Notes under the pieces: model-generated
The model's database searches: none
Seen by the model: only the letters and a program-made list of their open reading frames with translations
Told to the model about the DNA's origin: nothing
Translations under genes and position numbers: made by a program
NCBI RefSeq assembly: GCF_000332645.1
Contig: NZ_AMXN01000003.1
Location: forward strand, 62,001-126,000
Length of the DNA: 64,000 nt
Origin: Bacillus inaquosorum KCTC 13429
GTDB lineage: Bacteria > Bacillota > Bacilli > Bacillales > Bacillaceae
Reading direction: 5' to 3'
Shown here: positions 48,176 to 58,310 of the stretch, one piece after another
Numbering within the stretch: position 1 is the stretch's first letter
Layout: every line of letters begins with the position of its first letter

Positions 48176-49590
48176 TTACACCTCAATAACTGACTTTTCA
48201 GGGGTATCTTTAACGTGTCGGGAACGAAAATGCTCTTCTAGTTCTTCAAGTGTACGCCCCTTTGTTTCCGGCATGAATTTGTATACAAAACCGATTGCCA
48301 ATACACCCAAAGCGACGAATATAAAGAATGTAAAAGACAAACCTGCAGAGCTAAGCAAAATCGGAAAAGCAAAACCGATCATAAAGTTTAATATCCACAG
48401 AAAAAAAACACTTATTCCAGAACCAAGCCCTCTTAATCTTTGAGGGAATATTTCCGCAATGACCAGCCAAGTCACAGGGCCTACGCACCCTTGCATAAAG
48501 GCAAGAAATAAAACGGTCAAAGAAAGTACAACATAAGGGAGTGCTGCAGATCCATCAAGCACTATTGAGAAAATTGCAATGAATAAAAGTGCTGTAGTCG
48601 TTCCCGCCAAACCAATCAATAATATTGGGCGCCGGCTCACTTTTCCGACCAGCCAAATCCCAAATAAACTGCTATGACTGATATCAGCCCATTCCCAATA
48701 TTAGCGATTAAAGCCGCTTTTGTACCAAAACCAGATTCTTTAAGGATTTGAGTGCCATAATACATAATCGAGTTAACACCTGTAATTTGATTCACTATGG
48801 CAACACCGATTCCAATCAGTAAAAGACGGCGCAGCCATGGTGTAGAAAAGTCCTTGAGTGATGCCTTCTTTAGTTCTGTATCTTTTTCTACCGCTGCTTG
48901 AATTTCTCTAAATTCAGCTTCTGCACGCTTATCTTCTCGAATTTCTTTAAGAACACGCAGCGCCTCACTTTTTTTCCCTTTGGAAGTTAGCCATCTCGGG
49001 CTTTCTGGCACCTTGAGCATACTGGCAAATAACATTAAAGCCGGAACGGCACAAAGGGCAAGCATGTATCTCCAAACATGTCCGGTATTTGCCATTGTTA
49101 CACCAAGGATCGCATTAAAAACATATGCTAAAAATTGCCCGCCGACAATCATTAGCTCATTTTGGGTTACCATACGTCCTCTCTTCTCATGCGGTGCCAT
49201 TTCTGCCAAAAAGGCCGGAACCATCGCTGAAGCTCCCCCAACCGCCAGCCCGAGCAAAAAACGAAAGACTGCCATGATTGAAACATTAGGGGCTAATGCT
49301 GTTCCGAGAGATGCCAGGAAGAATAAAAAAGAAAGATGAAGGATCATTTTCCGGCGGCCATAGCGATCAGCTAATCTGCCGCATAACAACGCTCCAAACG
49401 CGGCACCTAATAAAAGAATACTTGTCACAAGCCCTTCTGTAACCGGTGTTAAATGAAGCTGATCTGCTCTCGCCATAAAAGGCAATGCTCCATTTATAAC
49501 TCCGGTGTCATATCCAAAGAGAAGCCCTCCAAATGTTGCTGAAATCATAATTAATTTCAATCTGCGATTTTGATGATCATTCATATCCAT
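48176..49590 (-). pseudogene. yncC: MFS sugar transporter YncC, frameshifted
   Basis: A sugar-porter family gene (12 spans; motifs DRYGRRKMI, PESPRWLTSKGKK, PETKGRTLEELEEHF). The N-terminal frame runs from MNDHQNRRLK to a premature end at AVYLGFGWSEK; the C-terminal frame takes over at VSRRPILLIGLAG. A single missing G in a run of four (near 48658-48661) explains it: restored, the protein reads about 470 residues. GGGGAAATGGAT precedes the start, and a CcpA site lies upstream. Either a recent pseudogene or a sequencing error. Confidence 0.85.
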
Positions 49591-50064
49591 TTCCCCTGCC
49601 TTTATTAAGAATACTTAATAATTTCCTTTCGGTATGGCTATTGAAACAAGGATATAGAATTTTAACTAAAAGTAAGATCGTTTGAAAATCATGTCTATCT
49701 TAGATTTCCGGCTCTGCATTTGTAATCGCTTTCATTTTTCGCCAAAAGAAAAAACACAAACCCTTAATTGTTATGTTGTAGTGATGTTTTTGTCACTTTA
49801 TTGTCATTTCTGATATTATCATAATTCCAAAAGCGTTTTAAGTCGATAAAATTTTCAGAATTATTTGTTTTTATCTTTTCGAGGATATGTTTTGGTTATT
49901 TTATTGGCAAGTTCATATTTTACCGTTTGTAAATTCATTGTATGAAGCTCCCATGAAGTTATGGGTATATCCATTCACAAAAAATGTCCATATCGTTATA
50001 ATGATGAAGTTAACCGATTAAAAGAAGAGCATACAAGAACTTACATGCTAAAGAGGGAATCAAA
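49591..50064. other. Region between divergent yncC and yncB
   Basis: 474 bases holding both promoters and the cre site at 49721-49734. No ORF worth calling. Confidence 0.5.
49721..49734. promoter_or_regulatory. CcpA binding site (cre) upstream of yncC
   Basis: On the minus strand TGAAAGCGATTACA fits the cre consensus TGWAANCGNTNWCA at every position. Carbon repression of yncC is likely. Confidence 0.75.
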
Positions 50065-50700
50065 ATGAAGAAAGTTTTAATGAGTATTATCACATTGGTT
50101 TTAAGCATGAATTTGGCAGCCTGTGGATCAAATCACGCAGAAAAAAGCCATTCAAAAACGAATGAAAAAGAACAGGTCTCTCAAGGTACTTCATCTAATG
50201 ATGATAAACAGCAAGAACAAAAGGCTGGCACATCATATTCAAAAAAACATAAGAAATTAGCGGATGTTACATTAGATAGAGCAGTGGATGGAGATACGAT
50301 TAAGGTTATTTACAATGGAAAGAAAGACACAGTTCGCTACTTGCTCGTTGATACACCTGAGACGAAGAAACCGAATTCTTGTGTTCAGCCGTACGGTGAA
50401 GATGCGTCAAAACGAAATAAAGAATTGGTCAACAGCGGTGAGCTGCAGCTGGAGTTCGATAAAGGCGATCGAAGAGATAAGTATGGAAGACTGTTAGCTT
50501 ACGTTTATGTTGACGGCAAATCTGTTCAAGAGACATTATTGAAAGAAGGGTTGGCCAGAGTAGCATATGTATATGAGCCAAACACCAAATACATAGACCA
50601 ATTCAGACTAGATGAGCAAGAGGCAAAATCAGAAAAACGTTCAATCTGGAGCAGAAATGGATATGTGACTAATAGAGGATTTAATGGCTGTGTGAAATAG
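50065..50700 (+). CDS. yncB: Secreted/lipid-anchored nuclease YncB (SNase family)
   Basis: A 211-residue protein with a lipoprotein-type signal (TLVLSMNLAACGSNHAE) and a Ser/Lys/Gln linker. The staphylococcal-nuclease domain follows, with catalytic residues in DGDTIKV, VRYLLVDTPETK and KGDRRDKYGRLLAYV. It degrades nucleic acids at the cell surface. The ORF now stops at GCVK followed by TAG; remains of a C-terminal Excalibur domain follow up to 50941. Confidence 0.93.
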   Translation: MKKVLMSIITLVLSMNLAACGSNHAEKSHSKTNEKEQVSQGTSSNDDKQQEQKAGTSYSKKHKKLADVTLDRAVDGDTIKVIYNGKKDTVRYLLVDTPETKKPNSCVQPYGEDASKRNKELVNSGELQLEFDKGDRRDKYGRLLAYVYVDGKSVQETLLKEGLARVAYVYEPNTKYIDQFRLDEQEAKSEKRSIWSRNGYVTNRGFNGCVK

Positions 50701-50941
50701 AAAAACCCTGCGGTTGAATAAGCAACAACAAAGCAGAATGCAACTTTTAAAGAATTGAGTGAAACTTCTAATACAAATGAAAATAAAACCTCTTATGCTG
50801 CAGCGTCAACTGGAGGAACAGAAGCGTTTGCAAATTGAATTAGAAAAAAAAGCTCTGGCTTGTCTAGTTTCCATTCTGCTTACCAAGCTAAAACAGACAG
50901 AGATCATGACAACTATGCCTGTTAAATTTTCTGCTGTGTAA
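50701..50941 (+). pseudogene. Remnant Excalibur domain in line with yncB
   Basis: Read in the yncB frame beyond its stop: KNPAVE, stop, then ATTKQNATFKELSET, TGGTEAFAN, TGA (where the family has Cys), SSFHSAYQAKTDRDHDNYAC, stop. The DRDxDxxAC motif and the AFANC position are the calcium-binding Excalibur domain. So yncB once had, or its relatives have, a longer C-terminus, and several stops have removed it. Confidence 0.72.
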
Positions 50942-51151
50942 GTAATGCCAGAGGATATGTATATTCCTAATAGTTAGAGTTAATCCTGCTTTTTAAACAT
51001 GAATCTTGTTGACTAACGTAAAAACAGCTATTTAGATAATAAAAAAGCACCCTTCACGTTAAGGTGAGGGGATATTTTTGTATGAAACATACTTTCGGTT
51101 TTATCGTAAATCAAGAATTCGGACTGAAACACGAATCAAAACTTAAAAGGA

Positions 51152-51850
51152 TTAATTTCTTTTCCCTCCAATAGTCAGTACATTAGTCGTTACATTAGCA
51201 CTGCCATTACTTTGATATCCCTCTACCGTAAGCGCGGTTTCATACATCTTACCCATTGGCATTCCTAAGCTTTCCCACTTCTTGAAGTGTTCGCTGACAG
51301 ATACAGTTCCGCTCGTTCGTTTTGTCTGGCGGACACTCCAATACTGTTTAAAGGTTGCGATACCTATAATAGAAGGCTGGTTAATTCGAATCGTTTCATA
51401 AATGTCATATGTGCCTCCATCAACAGTAAAACTACCCTTCGGCGTTCCGGTCGGTCTATAGGTGCCCCAATTATCGACGATATAATATTCAACGAGCGGG
51501 TCCTTCGTCCATCCATACACACACAGATAGGAATTTCCGCCTGGATTGAAGGTTGCGTTATAATGAATTGATATGTTTCCAAGTTGTGAGTGAGTCTTGG
51601 TAGAGTCGAATTTCTTGCCTTTTCGAAATAACGCATTCCCGATGTTATTCCACTGGGCACTAAACGCGCCGCCGCTATTGAGCGTCATACTGGTGTTCCC
51701 GTGATCCTTCCACAGTTCATAGTCATAGCCATCGTGGGAGCCGGTTTGATTTGAGGTGATTGTAGTTGCCGCCTGTGCGGACCATGCAGGTAATGTCAGC
51801 GCTAGACTAAATAAAACTGCTAACAAAAACCTCATTCTTTTTTGTTTCAT
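51152..51850 (-). CDS. Endo-1,4-beta-xylanase, family GH11 (Bacillus pumilus-like)
   Basis: A 232-residue secreted xylanase. The start [20 protein letters not shown] has GGAGG upstream; the signal peptide ends near AQAATT. The mature jelly-roll domain has the nucleophile Glu in [19 protein letters not shown] and the acid/base Glu in [14 protein letters not shown]. It resembles B. pumilus-type XynA far more than the shorter B. subtilis XynA (185 mature residues) and carries a C-terminal extension ([12 protein letters not shown]). It stands downstream of xylB on the same strand. Confidence 0.93.
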   Translation of the reverse strand: MKQKRMRFLLAVLFSLALTLPAWSAQAATTITSNQTGSHDGYDYELWKDHGNTSMTLNSGGAFSAQWNNIGNALFRKGKKFDSTKTHSQLGNISIHYNATFNPGGNSYLCVYGWTKDPLVEYYIVDNWGTYRPTGTPKGSFTVDGGTYDIYETIRINQPSIIGIATFKQYWSVRQTKRTSGTVSVSEHFKKWESLGMPMGKMYETALTVEGYQSNGSANVTTNVLTIGGKRN

Positions 51851-52137
51851 TTGGTATGCCTCCAGTTTGATTAGATTGTATTTAGGTACCGTAATGTTTT
51901 GTTTACTCACCACCTTTCACAAGGCAGTTATATTATTGTTCCTGCTAACCTACTAAAAAGTTTCGTTTATCATGTAATAGCTTTATGTTTTTGATGGGAA
52001 ATAGAATGGAGCAACTGATTTTTTGATGCCGCTTTTAATTTGGTTACCAGATATATAAACCCAATGATGCATCTGTAGTGAGTCATCAAAGGGCTTTGAT
52101 GATGATTAGCCGTTAATTGTTCTTACGTCATTTATCA

Positions 52138-53637
52138 TTAGTTTTTTCGAAAGCTCTTTAAAGCTGTATTTAGATCCTTTGTGTGAGTGTAAATTTTTTT
52201 ATACAAATCGAATAGTGTTTTGTATTTTTGAACATTTTGTTCATTTGGATAAAATGCAGCAGCCTCACGAATGAACTTCTCTGCACATTCTTCAAGGGAT
52301 TCAAACCACCCACTTCCAAAGGCAGCTAGCATCGCAGCCCCCAAGGCTGGACCTTGTTCATTTTCTAACTTGATCACCCTCGCATTGAAAATATCAGCTT
52401 GTATTTGCAGCCACGTTTCATTTTTAGCTCCCCCGCCAATAGAAACAACAGTATGAACTGATTTCCCTACTTCGCGGAATAACTCAATTGATTCATGTAA
52501 AGAGAATGTGATCCCTTCCATTATCGCCCTCAAAAAGTGCTCTCTTTTGTGGGCTCCATCCATTCCGATCAAGCTTCCCCGAATAGAAGAATCAGCATGC
52601 GGCGTTCTTTCACCAACCAAATAAGGAGTGAATAGCAGTCCATTTGATCCTATCGGAATAGATTCTATCCCCTGCAATAATTGCTCAAACGATTCGTTTG
52701 GTGCAAACGTTCTTTTAAACCAGTCTAAGCTGTATCCTGCAGCGAGCGTGACTCCCATCGTATAAAAAGAATCCTCTTTTCCATGATTAAAAAAGTGCAC
52801 TTTCCCTTTAAAGTCTCTTTCTTTGCCTTCTTCGTAGGAAAGTATGACCCCGGACGTCCCAATACTGCATAATGTTTTTCCAGAAGAAAGAATACCGGCC
52901 CCAATAGCACCGCAAGCATTATCTGCTCCCCCGGCGTACACTTTTGTTTTTTCTAACAACCCGGTCTTCGCCGCAACGTTCGGAAGCAGCGATCCTACAC
53001 AATCATGAGATTCAATCAGCGGAGGACAAATATCTGCAGAAATACCAAATTGATTGCAAATCTCATCGCTCCACTCCTTGCGGGTCATATGTAAAAGTAA
53101 AGTGCCTGCTGCATCGGAGTATTCGGTGTGAATGACACCAGTCATACGGAATCTCACATAGTCTTTCGGAAGCAAAAAAACAGCAATTTTTTTAAAAAGT
53201 TCAGGTTCATGTTCCTTCACCCATAACATTTTAGGTAATGTAAACCCTTCTAGAACACGGTTTTTTGTGATGTCAAGCAGATGATCGCCAAATGTCTCGG
53301 TCATCCTGATACATTGAAGCGTCGTTCTGGTATCATTCCAAAGGATTGCATGGCGTAACACCTGCCGATCTTTGTCAAGCAGTACTAATCCATGCATTTG
53401 TCCCGAATAGCTTATCCCGTCAATATCCTTGGCTTGAACATTGGATTTAGAAACCAATTCAGCCAATGCATTAATTGTTTGCTGCACCCAGTCTTCAGGA
53501 TTTTGCTCACTATATCCCGCCTTCTCTTGAATGAGCGGATAACTTTTGGACGTTTCTGCACAAACCTTGCCGTTTTGATTGACTAAAATGGTTTTAACAG
53601 CACTTGTTCCAATATCTATTCCAATGACATACTTCAT
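52138..53637 (-). CDS. xylB: Xylulokinase
   Basis: A 499-residue FGGY-family sugar kinase phosphorylating D-xylulose. Motifs: GIDIGTSAVKTILVN for ATP, SGQMHGLVLLD and HAILWNDTRT, GIGTSGVI-type loop (SIGTSGVILSYEEG), and the ADP-binding SIGGGAKNETWLQI. Second gene of the xylAB operon. The product, xylulose-5-P, goes to transketolase (tkt here). Confidence 0.97.
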   Translation of the reverse strand: MKYVIGIDIGTSAVKTILVNQNGKVCAETSKSYPLIQEKAGYSEQNPEDWVQQTINALAELVSKSNVQAKDIDGISYSGQMHGLVLLDKDRQVLRHAILWNDTRTTLQCIRMTETFGDHLLDITKNRVLEGFTLPKMLWVKEHEPELFKKIAVFLLPKDYVRFRMTGVIHTEYSDAAGTLLLHMTRKEWSDEICNQFGISADICPPLIESHDCVGSLLPNVAAKTGLLEKTKVYAGGADNACGAIGAGILSSGKTLCSIGTSGVILSYEEGKERDFKGKVHFFNHGKEDSFYTMGVTLAAGYSLDWFKRTFAPNESFEQLLQGIESIPIGSNGLLFTPYLVGERTPHADSSIRGSLIGMDGAHKREHFLRAIMEGITFSLHESIELFREVGKSVHTVVSIGGGAKNETWLQIQADIFNARVIKLENEQGPALGAAMLAAFGSGWFESLEECAEKFIREAAAFYPNEQNVQKYKTLFDLYKKIYTHTKDLNTALKSFRKN

Positions 53638-53698
53638 TTTTTCACTCCTTAACCTTTAAAAAACCATTCACTCTAAATAAATCCAATTGTAGAAATTA

Positions 53699-53739
53699 CC
53701 CGTCATAACAATAAGCAAAAGTAAAGGCATCATGACGGG
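53699..53739 (-). promoter_or_regulatory. Stem-loop between xylA and xylB
   Basis: CCCGTCAT and ATGACGGG arms with a 25-base loop and no T-run. It may adjust the ratio of xylA to xylB mRNA. Confidence 0.5.
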
Positions 53740-53785
53740 TAGATCGTTGACTTGGTATCTATTGCAGGATCTGGAGCTTATCCTG

Positions 53786-55123
53786 TTATACTTCTAAAAT
53801 GTATTGGTTCAATATCGCTTTTAATCGCTCCTGTCTTCCAGACTCGTTTTTCATTGATTTATTGTTGAGCGCATATTGCTCAAGCATCTTGAAATTGGCT
53901 CTTCCTTCTGCAATTTCGAGACCAATCCCTTCAGTAAAGCTGCGATAACGATGTTTAATCACATCTTCAAACACACGATCTTCGACCAATTTGTGGGCGA
54001 CTTTCAATCCTCTTGCAAATGCATCCATCCCTGCAATATGGGAATATATTAGATCATCAGGCTCAAAAGAAGATCTTCTGACCTTCGCGTCAAAGTTTAA
54101 TCCGCCGCTTCCAAGGCCGCCATTTTGCAGGATTTCGTACATTGCTAATGTCGCAGAATATAAATCTGTCGGAAATTCATCGGTGTCCCAGCCTAAAAGA
54201 GGATCACCCTGGTTCGCGTCAACAGAGCCAAGAAGTCCATGTACTCTTGCCATGCGTAATTCATGTTCGAATGTATGCCCGGCTAATGTGGCATGATTGG
54301 CTTCGAGATTTAATTTAAAATGATGATCTAAGCCATATTGCTTCAAAAAGGCAATGGTTGTTGCGGCATCTGTATCATATTGATGCGTGGTCGGCTCTTT
54401 TGGTTTTGGTTCTATCAAAAACTGTCCTGTATACCCGATTTCTTTCGCATAATCCACTGCCATATGCATGAATCTGGCCAAATTATCAAGTTCAAATTTC
54501 AAATCGGTATTTAACAATGTTTCGTACCCTTCACGGCCGCCCCAAAATACATAATTCTCGGCGCCAAGCTCTTTTGCTGTTTCTAATCCTTTTTTCACTT
54601 GTGCTGCAGCATACGCAAACACATCTGCATTGCAAGAAGTCGCGGCACCATGGACGAAACGGGGATTCGTAAACATGTTTGCAGTATTCCATAATAGCTT
54701 AACATTGCTAGTTCTCATGTAATCTTTCATCAGGCTCACGATAATATCTAAATTTTGGTTTGTCTCTTTTAGCGTACTACCTTCTGGTGCAATATCCCGG
54801 TCATGAAAAGCAAAAAATGGTGCATCCAGTTTTTCAAACATCTCAAATGCTGCTTCTACTCTCGCTTTCGCTAAATCCATGCCTTTATACTGATCCCAAG
54901 GTCTTTGCATCGTAGCTGCTCCAAAAACGTCTGTGCCATCAGCGGTAAATGTATGCCAATAAGCAATAGAAAATCGCAGATGCTCTTTCATTGTTTTTCC
55001 GCCGATTACTTCTTGAGAATTATAATATTTAAATGCTAAAGGATTAGTGGAATTTTTCCCTTCGTAAACCACTTTGTTTACGCTTCCAAAAAAGTTAACT
55101 GAACTAGAATGAGAGTGAGCCAT
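53786..55123 (-). CDS. xylA: Xylose isomerase
   Basis: A 445-residue class II xylose isomerase converting D-xylose to D-xylulose with two divalent metals. The catalytic His lies in [12 protein letters not shown], metal ligands in [23 protein letters not shown] and [29 protein letters not shown] precedes the ATG. First gene of xylAB; an internal cre (55075-55088) and the XylR operator upstream match its known control. Confidence 0.97.
   Translation of the reverse strand: MAHSHSSSVNFFGSVNKVVYEGKNSTNPLAFKYYNSQEVIGGKTMKEHLRFSIAYWHTFTADGTDVFGAATMQRPWDQYKGMDLAKARVEAAFEMFEKLDAPFFAFHDRDIAPEGSTLKETNQNLDIIVSLMKDYMRTSNVKLLWNTANMFTNPRFVHGAATSCNADVFAYAAAQVKKGLETAKELGAENYVFWGGREGYETLLNTDLKFELDNLARFMHMAVDYAKEIGYTGQFLIEPKPKEPTTHQYDTDAATTIAFLKQYGLDHHFKLNLEANHATLAGHTFEHELRMARVHGLLGSVDANQGDPLLGWDTDEFPTDLYSATLAMYEILQNGGLGSGGLNFDAKVRRSSFEPDDLIYSHIAGMDAFARGLKVAHKLVEDRVFEDVIKHRYRSFTEGIGLEIAEGRANFKMLEQYALNNKSMKNESGRQERLKAILNQYILEV
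55075..55088. promoter_or_regulatory. CcpA site (cre) inside xylA
   Basis: On the minus strand TGGAAGCGTAAACA, as known for the B. subtilis xylA intragenic cre. Confidence 0.8.
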
Positions 55124-55196
55124 GTTATGTCCCCCTTAAAAATAAATTCAAAACATGATAATTCAAATTCAGGCACATTTATAAGTAAGTTGCATA

Positions 55197-55221
55197 TTAG
55201 TTTGTTGCCCGAACAAACTAA
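55197..55221. promoter_or_regulatory. XylR operator of xylAB
   Basis: The dyad TTAGTTTGTT, five central bases, AACAAACTAA, immediately after the xylA promoter. Same half-sites as the xynPB operator at 60025-60049. Confidence 0.92.
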
Positions 55222-55230
55222 CTTATTTTC

Positions 55231-55259
55231 ATCTTATATAACCCCATCAGTATTTTCAA
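55231..55259 (-). promoter_or_regulatory. xylA promoter
   Basis: On the minus strand TTGAAA and TAAGAT with 17 bp between, directly before the operator. Confidence 0.7.
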
Positions 55260-55386
55260 TATTTTTTTTAGTTTTTTATGAACACATTCGATATAATAAA
55301 GGTAAGATTCGCTATGTAGTATGTGTCAAATTGAACACACAAAAATTTCAACTTAATTTAAAGGTTATACAAATGGAGTGGATGAA

Positions 55387-56541
55387 GTGGATATCGCAGA
55401 TCAAACCTTTGTCAAAAAAGTAAATCAAAAGTTATTATTAAAAGAAATACTTAAGAACTCACCCATTTCAAGAGCAAAATTATCTGAAAAGACTGGATTA
55501 AATAAATCAACTGTTTCATCACAGGTAAACACATTAATGAAAGAAAATCTTGTATTTGAAATAGGTCAGGGACAATCAAGTGGCGGAAGAAGACCTGTCA
55601 TGCTTGTTTTTAATAAAAAGGCGGGATACTCTGTGGGAATAGATGTAGGTGTGGATTATATTAATGGCATTTTAACAGACCTTGAAGGGTCAATTGTGCT
55701 TGATCAACACCACCATTTGGAATGCAATTCTCCAGAAATAACGAAAGACATTTTAATTGACATGATTCATCACTTTATTACGCATATACCAGAATCTCCG
55801 TACGGTCTTATTGGTATAGGGATATGCGTGCCTGGGCTAATTGATGAAAATCAAAAAATTGTTTTCACTCCGAACTCCAACTGGAGAAATATTGACTTAA
55901 AACCTTTCATACAAGAGAAGTTCAATGTGCCTGTTTTTATTGAAAATGAGGCAAATGCCGGCGCATATGGAGAAAAAGTATTCGGTGCTGCAAAAAATCA
56001 CGATAACATTATTTATGCAAGTATCAATACAGGGATAGGGATCGGTATTATTATCAACAATCATTTATATAGAGGGGTAAGCGGATTCTCTGGAGAAATG
56101 GGACATATGACAATAGACTTTAATGGCCCTAAATGCAGTTGCGGAAACCGAGGCTGCTGGGAATTGTATGCTTCAGAGAAGGCTTTATTAACATCTCTTC
56201 AGACGAAAGAGAAAAAAGTATCCACTCAAGATATCATAGAACTCGCCCATCTGAATGATATTGGAACTTTAAATGCGTTACAGAATTTTGGATTCTATTT
56301 AGGAATAGGCCTTACCAATATTCTAAATACATTCAATCCACAAGCCATTATTTTAAGAAACAGCATAATTGAATCGCATCCTATGGTTTTAAATTCAATT
56401 AAAAGTGAAGTGTCAGCCAGGGTTTATTCACAATTAGGCAGCAGCTATGAATTATTACCATCTTTCTTAGGAAAAAACGCACCAGCGTTAGGGATGTCCT
56501 CCATTGTCATTGACCATTTTCTGGAGATGGCTACAATGTAA
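55387..56541 (+). CDS. xylR: Xylose-responsive repressor XylR (ROK family)
   Basis: A 384-residue repressor. The winged-helix DNA-binding part (NSPISRAKLSEKTGLNKSTV) is followed by a ROK sugar-kinase-like domain with zinc motif CSCGNRGCWELYASEKAL and GVSGFSGEMGHMTID. It binds the two xyl operators when xylose is absent. The GTG start has GGAGTGG in front; an in-frame ATG three codons earlier overlaps that site. Confidence 0.95.
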   Translation: MDIADQTFVKKVNQKLLLKEILKNSPISRAKLSEKTGLNKSTVSSQVNTLMKENLVFEIGQGQSSGGRRPVMLVFNKKAGYSVGIDVGVDYINGILTDLEGSIVLDQHHHLECNSPEITKDILIDMIHHFITHIPESPYGLIGIGICVPGLIDENQKIVFTPNSNWRNIDLKPFIQEKFNVPVFIENEANAGAYGEKVFGAAKNHDNIIYASINTGIGIGIIINNHLYRGVSGFSGEMGHMTIDFNGPKCSCGNRGCWELYASEKALLTSLQTKEKKVSTQDIIELAHLNDIGTLNALQNFGFYLGIGLTNILNTFNPQAIILRNSIIESHPMVLNSIKSEVSARVYSQLGSSYELLPSFLGKNAPALGMSSIVIDHFLEMATM

Positions 56542-56619
56542 TTTATAATTAAAAATGCACAAATCTTTATGTTTTACGCTCATCTTTAATGCTGAATAGG
56601 AGTATAGGGCGTCTTCTAC

Positions 56620-56660
56620 TATGAAAAAGGAGTTCTAAAATAGAAGTCTCCTTTTTCATA
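56620..56660. terminator. Bidirectional terminator between xylR and xynB
   Basis: ATGAAAAAGGAG and CTCCTTTTTCAT arms for the two converging transcripts. Confidence 0.85.
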
Positions 56661-56666
56661 TGCACA

Positions 56667-58268
56667 TTATTTTTCTTTATAACGAAAATATCTAAAGTCG
56701 GCCGGAATATGATTACCGCTGGTATCTTGGCATTGCATCCCTACAAAGGCTCCTGTGAAGAATCCTCCTCCACGGATGTAATCATCTGATAATTTTTTCG
56801 TTTCTAATGAAATGTCAATTTTTCGCCAATCTTCTTTGTGAAAAGAATAGAAATAAGTATAGTTTTCTCTTTCAATATTTACTTTTAAATATACATACTT
56901 AACCTCCCGAGGAATAACAATTTTATTTTTTAATGGCTGTGAAAAAGAAAAGTTATCACATATTGTTAATTCAAGAATACGGCCAAGTTCTTCATCATGT
57001 GTGATTTGAAGAGCCGTCCAGTTCTCTGTATTATAATAGTTCACCAATCCAGCGGCTTGTTGAAAATTTTCCGGATAAAATGCAACAGCGGTTTCCGCTT
57101 CAAAATGGAGACTTTGCCAACGTCTGGCTACAAATGCCTGAGTAAATGTCGAGGTTAATGATTCATGGCCGTATAATCGTAAATGATTTGGCACTTGAGT
57201 CAATGAACCTAATTCATTTGTAAACGGAATCCTTAAAGTTTGAAAGTTAATATTTAATTTTGAGCCCTCGAATTCATCAACTTCCGGGTACGTTGCTTCA
57301 AACGCTGTTTCGGGTATAGAAGGCGCTTCTACATCCAAGCTCCCTTCTTTTCCGCCTGCTACATAAGGCCATTCATCTTTCCAATAAAGTTTTTGAATAG
57401 CTGTTTCTCTCCCCAAAGGACAATATCCTCTCTGCTGAAAAATTGAATCATCGTCCGGATGAATAGGACGTCCCGTTAAATGAGCTAAATACCACTCACC
57501 TGTATGTGTTTGAACAATGGATGCATGCCCGCATTTTTGCAGCGGATTTTCTGGATCATGCCATGACGTTAAGATTGGATTATCGGGATGAACTTCATAT
57601 GGACCCTCAATATTTGCAGAACGGGCAATTGTAGCAGCGTGTTCGAACCGTGTTCCTCCTTCTGCGGTTAATAAATAATAATAGTTCCCGATATGATAAA
57701 GGTGCGGAGCTTCAGTCAGCTTTCTATCCGTTCCTTTAAATATAACTTTCGGTTTACCAATTAATTTTTGCTCCTTATCAGAATATTCCTGTATGACAAT
57801 TCCTCCGAATGAGTGCCGATCAACACGGTTATCCCATAACATATTTAATAAATATTTTTTTCCATCTGTATCATGGAATAAAGAGGCATCAAACCCCGAG
57901 CTATTTAATGTAATCGGCTCCCCCCAGTCGCCATGAATCGTCTCACAAGTCACTAAATAATTGTGACAATCTTTCCACGCCCCGTCTACTACCTTAACAT
58001 CCGTATAGACCAGCCAAAACTTTCCGTCGCTATAACTTAAACATGGCGCCCAAACCCCGCCTGAATTAGGGTTTCCTTTCATGTCTAATTGTGAAACTCT
58101 CTGTAATGGATGTGCAACTAAGTGCCAATTTACTAAATCCTTTGAATGGTGTATCTGGACTCCTGGAAACCACTCAAATGTAGATACAGCGATATAATAG
58201 TCCTCTCCTACCCTGCAAATACTTGGATCGGGATTGAATCCTTTAAGCACTGGATTGATAATCTTCAA
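56667..58268 (-). CDS. xynB: Beta-xylosidase XynB (GH43)
   Basis: A 533-residue cytoplasmic enzyme, five-bladed beta-propeller (general base Asp in [14 protein letters not shown], catalytic Asp in [11 protein letters not shown], acid Glu in [12 protein letters not shown]) plus a C-terminal beta-sandwich. It releases xylose from xylo-oligosaccharides. The TTG start is set by GAGGGGGAG eleven bases before; the frame opens 13 codons earlier without a site. Second gene after xynP. Confidence 0.96.
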   Translation of the reverse strand: MKIINPVLKGFNPDPSICRVGEDYYIAVSTFEWFPGVQIHHSKDLVNWHLVAHPLQRVSQLDMKGNPNSGGVWAPCLSYSDGKFWLVYTDVKVVDGAWKDCHNYLVTCETIHGDWGEPITLNSSGFDASLFHDTDGKKYLLNMLWDNRVDRHSFGGIVIQEYSDKEQKLIGKPKVIFKGTDRKLTEAPHLYHIGNYYYLLTAEGGTRFEHAATIARSANIEGPYEVHPDNPILTSWHDPENPLQKCGHASIVQTHTGEWYLAHLTGRPIHPDDDSIFQQRGYCPLGRETAIQKLYWKDEWPYVAGGKEGSLDVEAPSIPETAFEATYPEVDEFEGSKLNINFQTLRIPFTNELGSLTQVPNHLRLYGHESLTSTFTQAFVARRWQSLHFEAETAVAFYPENFQQAAGLVNYYNTENWTALQITHDEELGRILELTICDNFSFSQPLKNKIVIPREVKYVYLKVNIERENYTYFYSFHKEDWRKIDISLETKKLSDDYIRGGGFFTGAFVGMQCQDTSGNHIPADFRYFRYKEK

Positions 58269-58310
58269 TTGGAACTCCCCCTCAGCTATTTTCTTTTGAC
58301 TCATCATTTT

